Source: Pontibacter sp. HSC-14F20 (GTDB taxonomy: Bacteria; Bacteroidota; Bacteroidia; Cytophagales; Hymenobacteraceae). Taken from it: 64,000 bases of DNA. The notes beneath the pieces were generated by a model, which was not told the origin of the DNA, did no database searches, and worked only from the letters and a program-made list of their open reading frames with translations. Each line of letters starts with the position of its first letter. Position 1 is the first letter of the stretch. The translations under genes were made by a program, and so were the position numbers. The DNA lies in assembly GCF_019599265.1 (NCBI RefSeq), contig NZ_JAHZTC010000001.1, positions 186,001 to 250,000 on the forward strand, in the 5' to 3' direction. Below are positions 1 through 9,120 of this stretch, piece by piece.

Positions 1-97
1 GGGCCTCTTGCCTAGGTATAGGTATAGCACACATACTTATTTCATTGCTTCGCCTGTGCGGTGGGCACTCACTTTTTTCCTTGATGGGGGTAGGGGC

Positions 98-826
98 CAC
101 TACTGTTCGAAACCTTGTCAAGTTCGTATTATGTAACGGGCATACATGAAAGGAGGCTGATATGAAGGCAAAGGACTTATTGGCATTTATCCCTGAAGCG
201 GATCTTTCGCAGCTGGCGGCCCGGACGCGGGTGGACCACCAGGTCAAGAAGCTCAGCGGGCGGGTGATGTTCCAACTGCTGCTGCTCTCGCTGTTGGAGG
301 GGGGCAAAGCAAGCCTTCGGGTGATGGAGGAGCTGCTGGCCGTGGGGCAGCAGCCCGAGGGGACGACCCTCACCGTGCTGAGCGATGCCTGGGTGAGCTT
401 CCGGGAAAAGCCCGGAAGCTACCTCGAAAAGCCCCTGCGCCTGGTCAAGGCCACCCTGGAATCGGGGGAGCAGATCTGCTTTGTCACCAACATCGCCTGG
501 CTGGATGCCTACCAGGTAGCGGCTATCTACAGGGAGCGCTGGCAGATCGAGGTGCTCATCAAGTTCCTCAAGCAGCACCTGCAGCTCGAGCACCTGCTCA
601 CCCGGGACGTGAACGGCATCCAGGTCATGCGCTACATGACCCTGATCGTGGCCCTGCTGCTCATCGTCTACCGCAAGCTCAACAAGCTCGACAGCGACCG
701 CCGCGCCAGGCTGCGCTTTGCCCAGGAATTGGACGTGGAAATAGTCAGACAGATCGTGCTGCTCTGCGGAGGGGACCCTGCCAAAATGGAAAAATTCGTC
801 ACTTGACAAGGTTTCGAACAGTAGTG
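98..826 (+). mobile_element. Short IS4-family derivative with intact ends
   Basis: Positions 98-122 and 802-826 are perfect 25-bp inverted repeats, beginning CACTACTGTTCG. They are flanked by an exact 9-bp direct repeat, GGTAGGGGC (89-97 and 827-835), the expected target duplication. The element is only 729 bp, while autonomous IS4 members are about 1.3-1.6 kb, and its single gene lacks the middle of the transposase. Clean ends and target duplication suggest it moved in this short form, presumably mobilised in trans by a full-length relative. Confidence 0.85.
162..806 (+). CDS. Internally deleted IS4-family transposase
   Basis: This 214-residue protein keeps the N-terminal region and the C-terminal catalytic end of an IS4-family DDE transposase. 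The YREK signature is visible as YRERWQIEVLIKFLK (Y-x2-R-x3-E-x6-K). Family members are about 400 residues; the section carrying the first two catalytic aspartates appears to be missing after about residue 70, so the product should be inactive. The frame is still open. A perfect AGGAGG (151-156) lies 5 bases before the ATG, a strong Shine-Dalgarno that is unusual in Bacteroidota. Its codons are richer in GC-ending forms than the neighbours. It may be a repressor or simply a remnant. Confidence 0.75.
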   Translation: MKAKDLLAFIPEADLSQLAARTRVDHQVKKLSGRVMFQLLLLSLLEGGKASLRVMEELLAVGQQPEGTTLTVLSDAWVSFREKPGSYLEKPLRLVKATLESGEQICFVTNIAWLDAYQVAAIYRERWQIEVLIKFLKQHLQLEHLLTRDVNGIQVMRYMTLIVALLLIVYRKLNKLDSDRRARLRFAQELDVEIVRQIVLLCGGDPAKMEKFVT

Positions 827-1151
827 GGTAGGGGCCCTCGATAAAGAAAAAATAGAGGCCCCTACCCCCATCAAGGAAAAAAATCAAGACTCCCCAAATT
901 CGCTGACCGCTCTTGACAGGGGGTAGTCATAAGGGTGCACTTGGCTGATGTGATCTATTTCATAGCTTGAGGGGCAAGTTAATCTTGCTATCCCTGCTAG
1001 TGGGGCTGTGATACAAAGTTATACCTGTCAAAAGGCAACGGTAAGAAACTCCCCTTTGAAGGGGGCAGGTAGATGTTAATCATGCACGAGAATCCTGTTA
1101 ATTCTTTAATCCATGGGGGGTGGGGTCCTCTTTAATCCTGAAAATCTTAAT

Positions 1152-1778
1152 TCAGGCAACTTTCCGCACCACCCAAGTTGTCATTGCCCGATCCTGCTCT
1201 ACCAGCACCGTCTTCAGCGGCTCCAGTCGCTCGGCTCTTAATTCTCTCTCCATATCAATCACCAACTTTTCATCAGCCAAAAACCAGACCGGGCCGTGTG
1301 CCATCCGGTAAAAACGACCCTCCACCTGCTGCAGTTTTCCCTCCAGTCCAATGGTGGTGCTGAACCGGGCGAAAAGTATACTGCCCGGTTTGAGGGTACG
1401 CCAGAGTTCCCGCACGATGCCTTTGAAATGTTCCTCGCTTCGGGCAAAATGCAGTACGGCGCTGCAGAGCACCACGTCAAACTTTTCATCGGCAAAGGGC
1501 AGCGCATCCAGATCCGCGACTACAAAATTTTTGTTTGGCAGCGTAGGGGCTATTTCAGTTGCCAGATCCCGGACTTTTTCGATGGCCTCTGCTGAAATAT
1601 CAGCTCCGTATACCGGCACACCGGCTTGCATCAGGTAAGCTATATTTCGACCGGTGCCACAACCGGCATCGAGTAATTGCATACCTTTCTGAATGCGACC
1701 TTTCAGTAACTGGTCAAACAGGTAGATGTCGATATCGCCGAACTGGGCGCGGAGGGAAGCAAGCGGAATGTGAAACAT
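1152..1778 (-). CDS. Class I SAM-dependent methyltransferase
   Basis: This is a protein of about 208 residues with a Rossmann methyltransferase fold. Motif I is LLDAGCGTGRN near residue 38, followed by GADIS (motif II), VVADLDALPF and FDVVLCSAVLHF. It resembles the Methyltransf_11/25 group that methylates small molecules, with S-adenosylmethionine as donor; the substrate cannot be told. I chose the ATG at 1778 over a GTG two codons upstream. It converges on the repeat copy at its 3' side and is divergent from hutU. No membrane or signal segment is visible, so it is cytoplasmic. Confidence 0.8.
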   Translation of the reverse strand: MFHIPLASLRAQFGDIDIYLFDQLLKGRIQKGMQLLDAGCGTGRNIAYLMQAGVPVYGADISAEAIEKVRDLATEIAPTLPNKNFVVADLDALPFADEKFDVVLCSAVLHFARSEEHFKGIVRELWRTLKPGSILFARFSTTIGLEGKLQQVEGRFYRMAHGPVWFLADEKLVIDMERELRAERLEPLKTVLVEQDRAMTTWVVRKVA

Positions 1779-1899
1779 AAGCACTGTTGTTCAGACAATG
1801 ATGTAATAATGTGTATGAGGATGAAATTAAGCATGATTTCTCTATCCTTTGTCCTTTATTTTTAAGAATATTGAACAGAAATAATTGACCGTAGCCCCT

Positions 1900-3612
1900 A
1901 TGAATAACGTAACTGCAACCGAAACTGTGAAGCGCTCTGGCCTGTCTGTGAGCGGGTTTATCCAGAAATACGCCAACCATCCGACTTATATTCCGCCAAC
2001 CGGATCTGAACTGAACGCCAAAAACTGGCAGTGTGAAGCGGCCCTGCGCATGTTCCTCAACAACCTTACCGATGAAGTTGCCGAAGATCCTTCGCGTCTT
2101 GTTGTCTACGGTGGTATCGGGCAGGCAGCGCGCACTGTAAAAGATGCGCAGAAGATTATTGAAGTGTTGCTGAACCTGGAAGAAGACGAGAGTTTGCTCG
2201 TGCAATCGGGTAAGCCAGTGGGCAAGGTGCGCACGCATACCGAGGCGCCGCGTGTGCTCATCGCCAACTCCAACCTTGTGCCGCATTGGGCGACGTGGGA
2301 GCATTTCAACGAACTCCGTGCGCGTGGCCTGATGATGTATGGCCAAATGACGGCCGGTAGCTGGATTTACATCGGTACGCAGGGCATTCTGCAGGGTACT
2401 TACGAAACGTTTGCGGCCTGCGGCAGAATCCACTTCAACGATGATCTGCGCCACAAACTGCTCGTAACAGGCGGACTCGGCGGTATGGGCGGTGCACAAC
2501 CTTTGGCTGCTACAATTGCAGGTGCGACCTTCTTGGGCGTTGACATCGATCCGGAGCGCATCAAAAAACGCCTCGAAACCCGCTACATCGATAAAATGAC
2601 CTACGACTATGAGGAAGCGAAACGCTGGGCACTCGAAGCCAAAGAAAAAGGCGAGGCCATCTCCATTGGTTTGGTAGGCGACATAGGCGATGTGCTGGAG
2701 AAATTGATTCAGGACAATATCACCCCGGAAATTCTGACTGACCAGACTTCCGCCCACGACCCGATCAACGGGTATGTGCCATATGGAATGACTCTGCAGG
2801 AAGCATTGGCAGTGCGCGAAAGTGATCCGCAGGAGTACAAAGCCCGCTCGCTCAAGAGCATGGCCCGTCACGTTGGCTTTATGTTGGAGTTGCAGCGTCG
2901 TGGCAGCCGCACCTTTGACTATGGCAACAACCTGCGCGAGTTTGCGCAGCAGGGCGGTGAGCCGAATGCCTTTAACATACCGGGTTTTGTGCCGGAGTAC
3001 ATGCGTCCATTATTCTGTGAAGGTAAAGGACCTTTCCGCTGGGCCGCTCTTTCCGGCGATCCGGAAGATATCCGCGTGACCGACGAAGCACTGAAAGAAC
3101 TTTTCCCGGAGAATACGCACATGATCAAATGGCTGGACGAAGCCGAAGAAAAAGTAGCGTTTCAGGGATTACCGTGCCGCATTTGCTGGCTGGGTATGGG
3201 CGAGCGCGAAAAAGCCGGTCTCATGTTCAACCAACTTGTGCGCGATGGCAAAGTGAAAGCCCCGATTGTGATTGGTCGTGACCACCTCGACTGCGGCTCT
3301 GTAGCATCACCTTACCGCGAAACCGAAGGTATGCTGGACGGATCCGATGCCGTATCCGACTGGCCACTACTCAACCTTATGTCCAACACGGCGGGCGGTG
3401 CTACCTGGGTATCGTTTCACCACGGTGGCGGCGTAGGTATAGGCTATTCACAGCATGCAGGTATGGTGATTCTGGCAGACGGTACCGAACGTGCTGATCG
3501 TTGTCTGAGCCGTGTGCTGCACAACGACCCGGCCATGGGCATCTTCCGCCACGCCGACGCCGGGTACGAAACTGCGCAGGCTAATGCCGAGAAATTTGGC
3601 TTAAACTTATAA
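1900..3612 (+). CDS. hutU: Urocanate hydratase
   Basis: It converts urocanate to imidazolonepropionate, the second step of histidine degradation, using tightly bound NAD+. The length of about 570 residues fits the family. Visible marks are the glycine-rich NAD segment [13 protein letters not shown] and the active-site region [17 protein letters not shown] with the conserved cysteine. The ATG at 1900 is preferred over an in-frame TTG at 1885. hutI and hutG follow on the same strand at 172- and about 100-base spacings. A terminator-like hairpin follows the stop, so hutU may be partly its own transcript. hutH, which makes urocanate, is not in the window. Confidence 0.95.
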   Translation: MNNVTATETVKRSGLSVSGFIQKYANHPTYIPPTGSELNAKNWQCEAALRMFLNNLTDEVAEDPSRLVVYGGIGQAARTVKDAQKIIEVLLNLEEDESLLVQSGKPVGKVRTHTEAPRVLIANSNLVPHWATWEHFNELRARGLMMYGQMTAGSWIYIGTQGILQGTYETFAACGRIHFNDDLRHKLLVTGGLGGMGGAQPLAATIAGATFLGVDIDPERIKKRLETRYIDKMTYDYEEAKRWALEAKEKGEAISIGLVGDIGDVLEKLIQDNITPEILTDQTSAHDPINGYVPYGMTLQEALAVRESDPQEYKARSLKSMARHVGFMLELQRRGSRTFDYGNNLREFAQQGGEPNAFNIPGFVPEYMRPLFCEGKGPFRWAALSGDPEDIRVTDEALKELFPENTHMIKWLDEAEEKVAFQGLPCRICWLGMGEREKAGLMFNQLVRDGKVKAPIVIGRDHLDCGSVASPYRETEGMLDGSDAVSDWPLLNLMSNTAGGATWVSFHHGGGVGIGYSQHAGMVILADGTERADRCLSRVLHNDPAMGIFRHADAGYETAQANAEKFGLNL

Positions 3613-3616
3613 GGTT

Positions 3617-3655
3617 AAATTTGCCCTCTCTTGCATCATAGGGGAGGGCAAATTT
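3617..3655 (+). terminator. Hairpin after hutU
   Basis: Perfect 12-bp stem (AAATTTGCCCTC at 3617-3628 with 3644-3655) starting five bases after the hutU stop. The T-rich 3' arm makes it a plausible intrinsic terminator or attenuating hairpin between hutU and hutI. Confidence 0.6.
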
Positions 3656-3784
3656 TATATTCATTTCCTATACCTGAGAAGCAAGTTTTATTGATCCCTG
3701 ACCTTTGAAACTGTATCACTTTTGATTTTCAGATTCGTTTGAAATGAAGGTCAGCACAGGTATAACAGGCAACAGTTTAAAACT

Positions 3785-5029
3785 ATGAAACAGGATAACA
3801 ATCATACTTTAATCGGTCCATTCAAGCAGCTGGTAACGATGGCTGGTTTGCCGCAGGCGGGCCCAATTGTGGATGAAGAATTGGAGGTGCTTGAGAACGC
3901 CGGTGTACTGGTCTATGATGGTCATATCGTGCTATTGGGGAGGTATGATCAACTGTTGAATATTGCACAGGAGAAAGGCTATAGCTTGCAGAAAGTTGCT
4001 GAGCCCATGGTGCTCCTGCCCGGCCTGATCGATGCCCATACACACATCTGCTTTGCCGGATCCCGCGCCAACGACTATGCCATGCGCGTCGCCGGGAAAA
4101 CTTACCTGGAGATTGCCCGCAGTGGGGGCGGTATACTGGATAGCGTCCGCAAAACCCGCGAGGCCAGTCTGGTAGAGTTGGTAGAACTGCTCAGGAAGCG
4201 CTGCGACCGTCATCTGACAGAAGGTGTTACTACCTGCGAGGTAAAAAGCGGCTACGGACTTACGACTGAGGAGGAACTGAAAATGCTCGAGGCGATTCAA
4301 CTCGTCAACAATCACCATGCGCTGGAGCTTATACCTACCTGTCTGGCAGCACACATGCGTCCCCCGGAGCACACCGACTCGCGTCTATACCTACAGGAAG
4401 TTGTAACGCAGCTTTTACCTCAGATAAAGGAGCAGGGTCTTGCCAACCGGGTGGATATTTTCATCGAAGACACAGCTTTCAACGAAGAGGATTCGCTGGA
4501 GTACCTAAATGCGGCCAGGGAAATGGGCTTCGAGATAACGGTGCACGCCGACCAATTCAGCACAGGTGGCAGCCGCATTGCGGCCGAAGCCGGAGCTGTC
4601 AGCGCTGACCATCTGGAGGCCAGCGCTGCCGCAGAAATTGCTTTGATGCGGGAAGCCAGTGTGGTGGCTACAGTATTGCCGGGTGCGTCATTGGGTTTAG
4701 GTATGCACTACGCACCTGCCCGCAAAATGCTCGACGGCGGTCTATGCCTTGCCATTGCTACCGACTGGAATCCTGGCTCTGCGCCAATGGGTGATCTTTT
4801 AATGCAAGCCGCACTGTTGGGCGCAGCCGAAAAACTCACTAGCGCCGAAACACTTGCAGGTATAACTGTTCGTGCAGCAAAGGCACTGAATTTGTCCGAC
4901 CGGGGTACAATTGAGAAAGGAAGACTAGCCGATCTGATCGCTTTCCCAACCGACAACTATAGAGAAATCCTGTACCAGCAAGGCAAACTAAAGCCAACTA
5001 AGGTATGGAAGCGGGGCATAGAGGTATAG
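3785..5029 (+). CDS. hutI: Imidazolonepropionase
   Basis: It hydrolyses imidazolonepropionate to formiminoglutamate, the third step of histidine breakdown. It is a cytoplasmic metal-dependent enzyme of the amidohydrolase superfamily. The 414 residues match the usual length. The metal-binding HxH lies in LIDAHTHICFAGSR near residue 80; later metal and catalytic residues sit in VHADQF, SADHLEA and ATDWNPGSAP. The gene ends GAG-GTA-TAG, so its stop codon lies within a copy of the dispersed AGGTATAG motif. It is flanked by hutU and hutG. Confidence 0.95.
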   Translation: MKQDNNHTLIGPFKQLVTMAGLPQAGPIVDEELEVLENAGVLVYDGHIVLLGRYDQLLNIAQEKGYSLQKVAEPMVLLPGLIDAHTHICFAGSRANDYAMRVAGKTYLEIARSGGGILDSVRKTREASLVELVELLRKRCDRHLTEGVTTCEVKSGYGLTTEEELKMLEAIQLVNNHHALELIPTCLAAHMRPPEHTDSRLYLQEVVTQLLPQIKEQGLANRVDIFIEDTAFNEEDSLEYLNAAREMGFEITVHADQFSTGGSRIAAEAGAVSADHLEASAAAEIALMREASVVATVLPGASLGLGMHYAPARKMLDGGLCLAIATDWNPGSAPMGDLLMQAALLGAAEKLTSAETLAGITVRAAKALNLSDRGTIEKGRLADLIAFPTDNYREILYQQGKLKPTKVWKRGIEV

Positions 5030-5128
5030 CATCTGTTGCTGCCTGAGTTCCTTCTGTGTCCAAACTTAGGGTTTGTATAACGTTCCCCGATTAACAATTC
5101 AACCATCAACAATTCAACCAACAAATAA

Positions 5129-6103
5129 ATGTACAAACCCACAGCACCCGGCACCTGGAAAGGCAGAGTAGACGCTACTGATGGCGAGGATGGAAAGCGT
5201 TGGCACCAAGGTGTACAGTTGCTCAATTTGAGTGAGGCGACTGAACCGGCCGGGGCTGAACAGGCGATTGCTTTTCTAGGTTTCTGCTGCGATGAGGGAG
5301 TACAGCGGAATCAGGGAAGGGAAGGAGCGGTGCAGGGACCACCAGCGCTACGGCAGGCCATGGCTTCGTTTGCCTGGCACCTGGAAGAAGGCACTGCTTT
5401 GCTGGACGCCGGGGATGTGTACTGCACCAACCAGAACCTGGAAGAGGCCCAGAATCAACTCGGCAAGAAGGTACACGCGCTGTTGTCGAATACATACAAA
5501 ACGATCATCCTTGGAGGCGGACACGAAACAGCTTACGGACACTTTCTGGGGATAAAACAGGCGTTGCCAGCAGACAAACAACTCGGCATTATCAACTTCG
5601 ATGCCCATTTCGATCTGCGCAGCTACGAGAAACAGTCAAGTTCCGGCACGCCCTTTCTGCAAATGGCCGACGATTTGATAAACAGCAACTTGGAGTTCAA
5701 TTACTTATGCCTGGGTATACAGCAGTATGGCAACACGCAGAAACTCTTCAACACAGCCAGGGAATATGGCGCTGATTACGTGTTCGCACCCGCCATGCAG
5801 GTATACAATTATGAAACGCTGCGCGAGAAACTGCAGCAATTTATGGCGTTGGTGGATGTATTGTATGTGAGCATTGACCTGGATGTGTTTGCTGCGGCCT
5901 ATGCGCCCGGTGTGAGCGCCCCGGCTGCCCTGGGTATACATCCGGAAATTGCCCTGATCCTGCTACAGGAAATTATCAGCAGCGGCAAACTGCTCACCCT
6001 GGATGTGGTAGAACTTAACCCGACGCTCGACATAGATAATCGCACCGCCAAACTTGCGGCCTCGTTACTCTACCATGTGGTGCAGCAATGGAGTCAGGTA
6101 TAG
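5129..6103 (+). CDS. hutG: Formimidoylglutamase
   Basis: An arginase/agmatinase-fold hydrolase that splits formiminoglutamate to glutamate and formamide, finishing the pathway begun by hutU and hutI. Manganese ligands are visible in GGGHETAYG, NFDAHFDLR and SIDLDVFAAAYAPG, the three arginase-family signatures in order. At 324 residues it has family length. The neighbourhood favours formimidoylglutamase over agmatinase. The last codons are CAG-GTA-TAG, again an AGGTATAG copy, and a strong terminator follows. Confidence 0.92.
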   Translation: MYKPTAPGTWKGRVDATDGEDGKRWHQGVQLLNLSEATEPAGAEQAIAFLGFCCDEGVQRNQGREGAVQGPPALRQAMASFAWHLEEGTALLDAGDVYCTNQNLEEAQNQLGKKVHALLSNTYKTIILGGGHETAYGHFLGIKQALPADKQLGIINFDAHFDLRSYEKQSSSGTPFLQMADDLINSNLEFNYLCLGIQQYGNTQKLFNTAREYGADYVFAPAMQVYNYETLREKLQQFMALVDVLYVSIDLDVFAAAYAPGVSAPAALGIHPEIALILLQEIISSGKLLTLDVVELNPTLDIDNRTAKLAASLLYHVVQQWSQV

Positions 6104-6121
6104 TCTTTAAAGTGAAATAAT

Positions 6122-6163
6122 AAAAAACGCCCTTGTCTATACCTGTAGACAAGGGCGTTTTTT
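6122..6163. terminator. Bidirectional terminator with motif in loop
   Basis: An 18-bp perfect stem (6122-6139 with 6146-6163) has A and T runs at its outer ends, between convergent hutG and the gene at 6180. The loop and adjoining stem bases spell CTATACCTG, a copy of the dispersed motif. Confidence 0.9.
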
Positions 6164-6179
6164 GTAGCTGGAAGGAATA

Positions 6180-6581
6180 TTACTTTCCAACCTTAAACTT
6201 GGTCCAGTACGTAGTATCGGAGGTTTTAACTTCCACCAGGTACACATCAGGCCTTAGTTTGCCAAGATCAAATTTCCAGGCCTTTTGGTTTTTGGTGATG
6301 CTCACAGGCTTCTGGTAAACCATTTTGCCGGCCTTGTTTTTCACTTCCAGCCTGGCATCTTCATTCAGCTCCTGAGAAAAATCCAGCACAAAGGTGCCTT
6401 TTTTGGTCGGATTCAGGAATATACCTGACAGCGTCTCCATTCGGGTAATGGTATCCGGTTTGGCTTCTTCCAGCTGTTTTTGCTCCACAGGCGGAAGTTG
6501 GGTTGAGTTTTCCTGCGCCTTGGCGCTATAACCAGCCAGCAATAAGACGCCGGCCAGCAGGTATGTTTGTTTCATTTTCAT
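6180..6581 (-). CDS. Small secreted protein resembling a T9SS sorting domain
   Basis: A 133-residue protein with an N-terminal signal peptide (MKMKQTYLLAGVLLLAGYSA, then KAQ). The C-terminal about 85 residues look like the beta-sandwich tail that directs proteins to the type IX secretion system: FLNPTKKGTFVLDFSQ, LEVKNKAGKMVYQ, LRPDVYLVEV and a final FKVGK. In most proteins such a tail follows a large cargo domain; here almost nothing precedes it. I cannot assign a function. The likeness is by eye, so it may instead be an unrelated small beta-sandwich protein of the periplasm or surface. Confidence 0.6.
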   Translation of the reverse strand: MKMKQTYLLAGVLLLAGYSAKAQENSTQLPPVEQKQLEEAKPDTITRMETLSGIFLNPTKKGTFVLDFSQELNEDARLEVKNKAGKMVYQKPVSITKNQKAWKFDLGKLRPDVYLVEVKTSDTTYWTKFKVGK

Positions 6582-6678
6582 ATTTTATCTCCAGCACTTT
6601 AAGTATACCTGAGCTATACATATTTTGAGCCAGAGTTTGGGTTGTTCAGTAAATTACTGCGAAATCAGTGCAATTTTT

Positions 6679-7548
6679 TTAGAAGGTAACGCGGTATGCG
6701 ACCACGCGATTGTCCAGAAAGGTGGGAACATAAAGCATTCCCTGCTCTTCAGAATAGAAGATATCCGCTGCATTGATCTTTTTGTTCTTCGTATCCAGAA
6801 TTTTCCAGTTCCGGCCATTGATATCTACATAGTAAATCTCACCATTCCAGTTCGATACCAGCGTACCATCTGTACCAACCCGTGCAATTCCATCTGCCGA
6901 AGGAATCTTGTCAGTCCAGTCGGTGAAATCCTGCCGTTCAGTATCCAGAAAACGAACCTTGCCGGTGTTGAACGATGCCACGATCAGGCGATTATTGTCG
7001 TATAGTAAGCCATTTGGCCGCTCACGTTTGGTATCAAGCCAGTGACTGACACGTCCGTTTCGGAAAAGGTAAATGGCGCCACGCTGCGAATCAGACACGT
7101 ATACATTGCCTGCATTGTCAACGGTCACATCATTGAGCATTTGTGCTTTGTCGGCTTTGTGGCGGGCCAGTACGGCGCCTGTTTGGGTGGCAATAGCGAT
7201 AATCTCGTCCATATCGGCCACATAAAGTATGTTGTTGTGCAGGGCCATCCCTTTTGGGTCATTCAGGCCAGAAACCCAGTAGAGTTGATCAACGTCGCCA
7301 TTAGGGTTAAGTTTTGAGATAAAACCGTCGCCATCTTTGCGGTCTTTGCTTGTCTGGTTGATGTTGGAAACGTAAAGCACATTGCGTTCACGGTCGAACA
7401 CTACCGACTCCGGCGTGCGCAGGGTGTTGTCGGTAGCCCAGGCTTCGGTTAGCGTTACCGGGGCTTTTGAGGAAAAGAGTCCGCCACTGCAGCCTTGCAA
7501 GGAAAAGGCTGTGAGTAAAATCAGGCTAAGAAAGGATAATGATCGCAT
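6679..7548 (-). CDS. SMP-30/NHL-type beta-propeller lipoprotein
   Basis: A 289-residue protein with a lipoprotein signal ending SLQGC (Cys20), so it is probably anchored to the envelope. The rest is repeated propeller blades with phrases such as PESVVFDRERNVLYVSN, DPKGMALHNNILYVAD and NDVTVDNAGNVYVSD, typical of the SMP-30/gluconolactonase and NHL families. Such proteins bind or hydrolyse sugar lactones or simply bind ligands; no substrate can be inferred. It lies between the small secreted gene and menE on the same strand, without clear functional linkage. Confidence 0.75.
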   Translation of the reverse strand: MRSLSFLSLILLTAFSLQGCSGGLFSSKAPVTLTEAWATDNTLRTPESVVFDRERNVLYVSNINQTSKDRKDGDGFISKLNPNGDVDQLYWVSGLNDPKGMALHNNILYVADMDEIIAIATQTGAVLARHKADKAQMLNDVTVDNAGNVYVSDSQRGAIYLFRNGRVSHWLDTKRERPNGLLYDNNRLIVASFNTGKVRFLDTERQDFTDWTDKIPSADGIARVGTDGTLVSNWNGEIYYVDINGRNWKILDTKNKKINAADIFYSEEQGMLYVPTFLDNRVVAYRVTF

Positions 7549-7596
7549 AGTAAGGAGTTTTGTTTTACCCTACTACGCGATAGCGCTATACCTGTT

Positions 7597-8709
7597 TTAA
7601 TCTGTCTCGAGTCCGAGCTTCTGCATGGTGCGCAAACGGGACACTTTTCCGGTGGCAGTTTCAGAAAAAGCGGGACTGTAGTAAACATCTTTCGGCATTT
7701 CGAACTTCCGCAAAATACTGCGCATTTTGTCCATTACCTGCTGCTCTTCGTCTTCTGGCAGAGGTTTACCTTCCAGCACCAGAATCACTTTTTCGCCCAG
7801 CAGTTCGTCGGGCTGCGAAGCTACAAAGAAACGTGGTGCCTGCTCCAGATCAGCCAATGCCTCAGAAACAGCTACCTCTACTACTTCAGTCTGCACTTTC
7901 ACGCCGCCGGTATTGATGGTATTATCAGCACGGCCTACCCAGCGGAATCGGGTAGGGGTGAGAATTTCCACGATGTCGTTGGTTACCAGTGTTTCGTTTT
8001 CTGTGATATCAGCTTTAATCGTGAGGCACCCGCGGTTGTCCTGGCTAATGGTTACACCTTCCGTGGTTTCGTAATAATCGGCTGCGTCAGCGCCATTGAG
8101 CAGGCGCAGGGCAATGTGAGAGGCTGTTTCCGTCATGCCATAGGTATGGTATACCGGTGCCTGCAGCTGCTGCAGTTCACGCTGCAACGAGAAACTCACC
8201 GGAGCCCCGCCCACCAGAATTGCCTTCATGTTGCTCAGACGTTCCAAGGCACTGCCGTTCTCGTGCAGAATGGTTTGCAACTGCATTGGCACAAAAGAAG
8301 AAAAGTGATAGGTTTCGTCAGCGGGCGTAAGCGTGAGCGGATTTCCTACAGGTTCTACAATGGTCATCTGCATATCCGCCAGTAGTCCGCGAACAATCAT
8401 CATCATACCGGCAATATACTCTGTGTTGAGGCATACCAGCATGTGCTCATCTGCCTTCAGGCCGAGTAACTTGATGGTGCGGCGGGCACTGATTTCCATT
8501 TGCTTGCGCGTGAGCGTGATCAGCTTAGGTGTGCCGGTAGAGCCGGAGGTATGTATCGGGAATTCCTGCACTCCGTTGAGCCAGTCGCGGCAAAATTCGA
8601 GGGTCTTCGCTTCGTAGCCGTTGAGTGGCACGCTATTTCGGAAGGAATAGGCTGCTATTTCATCATAGTAGAGCTTCTTTCCGTTTAGGGTCAGGAACCT
8701 TTGCGTCAT
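7597..8709 (-). CDS. menE: O-succinylbenzoate-CoA ligase
   Basis: An adenylate-forming enzyme that activates o-succinylbenzoate with ATP and CoA in menaquinone synthesis, cytoplasmic. The protein is about 370 residues, short for the superfamily as in other Bacteroidota MenE. The phosphate-binding loop HTSGSTGTPK, the A5-like YHTYGMTETASH and the later WVGRADNTINTGGVKV and TATGKVSRL motifs are visible, with the catalytic lysine in the last. I place the start at the ATG at 8709 (MTQRFLTLNG); the longer open frame upstream to 8820 has no family resemblance. menD, menF and menI lie 1.5-5 kb away on the same strand. Confidence 0.85.
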   Translation of the reverse strand: MTQRFLTLNGKKLYYDEIAAYSFRNSVPLNGYEAKTLEFCRDWLNGVQEFPIHTSGSTGTPKLITLTRKQMEISARRTIKLLGLKADEHMLVCLNTEYIAGMMMIVRGLLADMQMTIVEPVGNPLTLTPADETYHFSSFVPMQLQTILHENGSALERLSNMKAILVGGAPVSFSLQRELQQLQAPVYHTYGMTETASHIALRLLNGADAADYYETTEGVTISQDNRGCLTIKADITENETLVTNDIVEILTPTRFRWVGRADNTINTGGVKVQTEVVEVAVSEALADLEQAPRFFVASQPDELLGEKVILVLEGKPLPEDEEQQVMDKMRSILRKFEMPKDVYYSPAFSETATGKVSRLRTMQKLGLETD

Positions 8710-9120
8710 GGAGTGTCTCAATATTTGAAGCAAAAGCAGTATGTATACTGCCTCGCTGCATGTACATTTTTTACTTTCCGGAGCCTGGCAGGTATAGCTT
8801 TCTGCTTCCGCAACCAGCATGGTGCCAGGCTATACCTTACGCGTTCTGCACAGGCATGGCTACCGTTAATTTTACTCAAAATTACGAGAATCGGGTTTAA
8901 GACCTAAATATGGGTAGGTATAATTTTAGCTGAAAGGGCTTTACAATTGCACCAGTTCTGTTTTCTCTGGTTTTGGGAAATAAAGTACACTCGCTTTCCA
9001 TTGCCAGGGTATAGAGAAACTTGTCGGAATTTGATTTTAGTCGTCCGTACTTTGCCCTACTTTCTCTCAGACTGGAGAAAGGTGGCAGGCCTCAGAAATT
9101 GGCAGATTTAATACCGGGTC
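8710..9120. other. Intergenic stretch, no gene seen
   Basis: About 410 bases between menE and the DoxX gene. It holds three AGGTATA/TATACCT copies near 8790, 8829 and 8911, and a loose inverted pair of CCTGGCAGGTATAGC-like sequence with TGCCAGGCTATACC (about 8784-8836). I see no convincing coding region; the short open frames here are poor. Confidence 0.6.

Larger units (their letters stand above)
47..1090. repeat. Dispersed intergenic repeat, copy 1 (split by IS4-type element)
   Basis: Non-coding sequence on both sides of the IS element resembles 9822-10070 and 27512-27800. Shared blocks include CGCCTGTGCG, CTCTTGACAGGGGG, a GGTGCAC box and GGGGCAAGTTAATCTTGCTAT-like sequence. With the element removed, 73-97 and 858-882 are perfect 25-base complements, so the element landed in the arm of a very long hairpin. 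Between 883 and the methyltransferase stop at 1152 I see no gene. The origin of the repeat is unknown; it may be a decayed mobile element or a REP-like unit. Confidence 0.7.

Noticed and set aside
177-887. Long minus-strand open frame of 236 codons across the IS4 element
   Set aside because: It is antisense to the transposase, extends past both ends of the element, and has low-complexity Gln/Leu/His-rich sequence typical of a GC-rich shadow.
1714-2871. Minus-strand open frame of 385 codons opposite hutU
   Set aside because: It overlaps a clear hutU and part of the methyltransferase gene, and shows no domain likeness.
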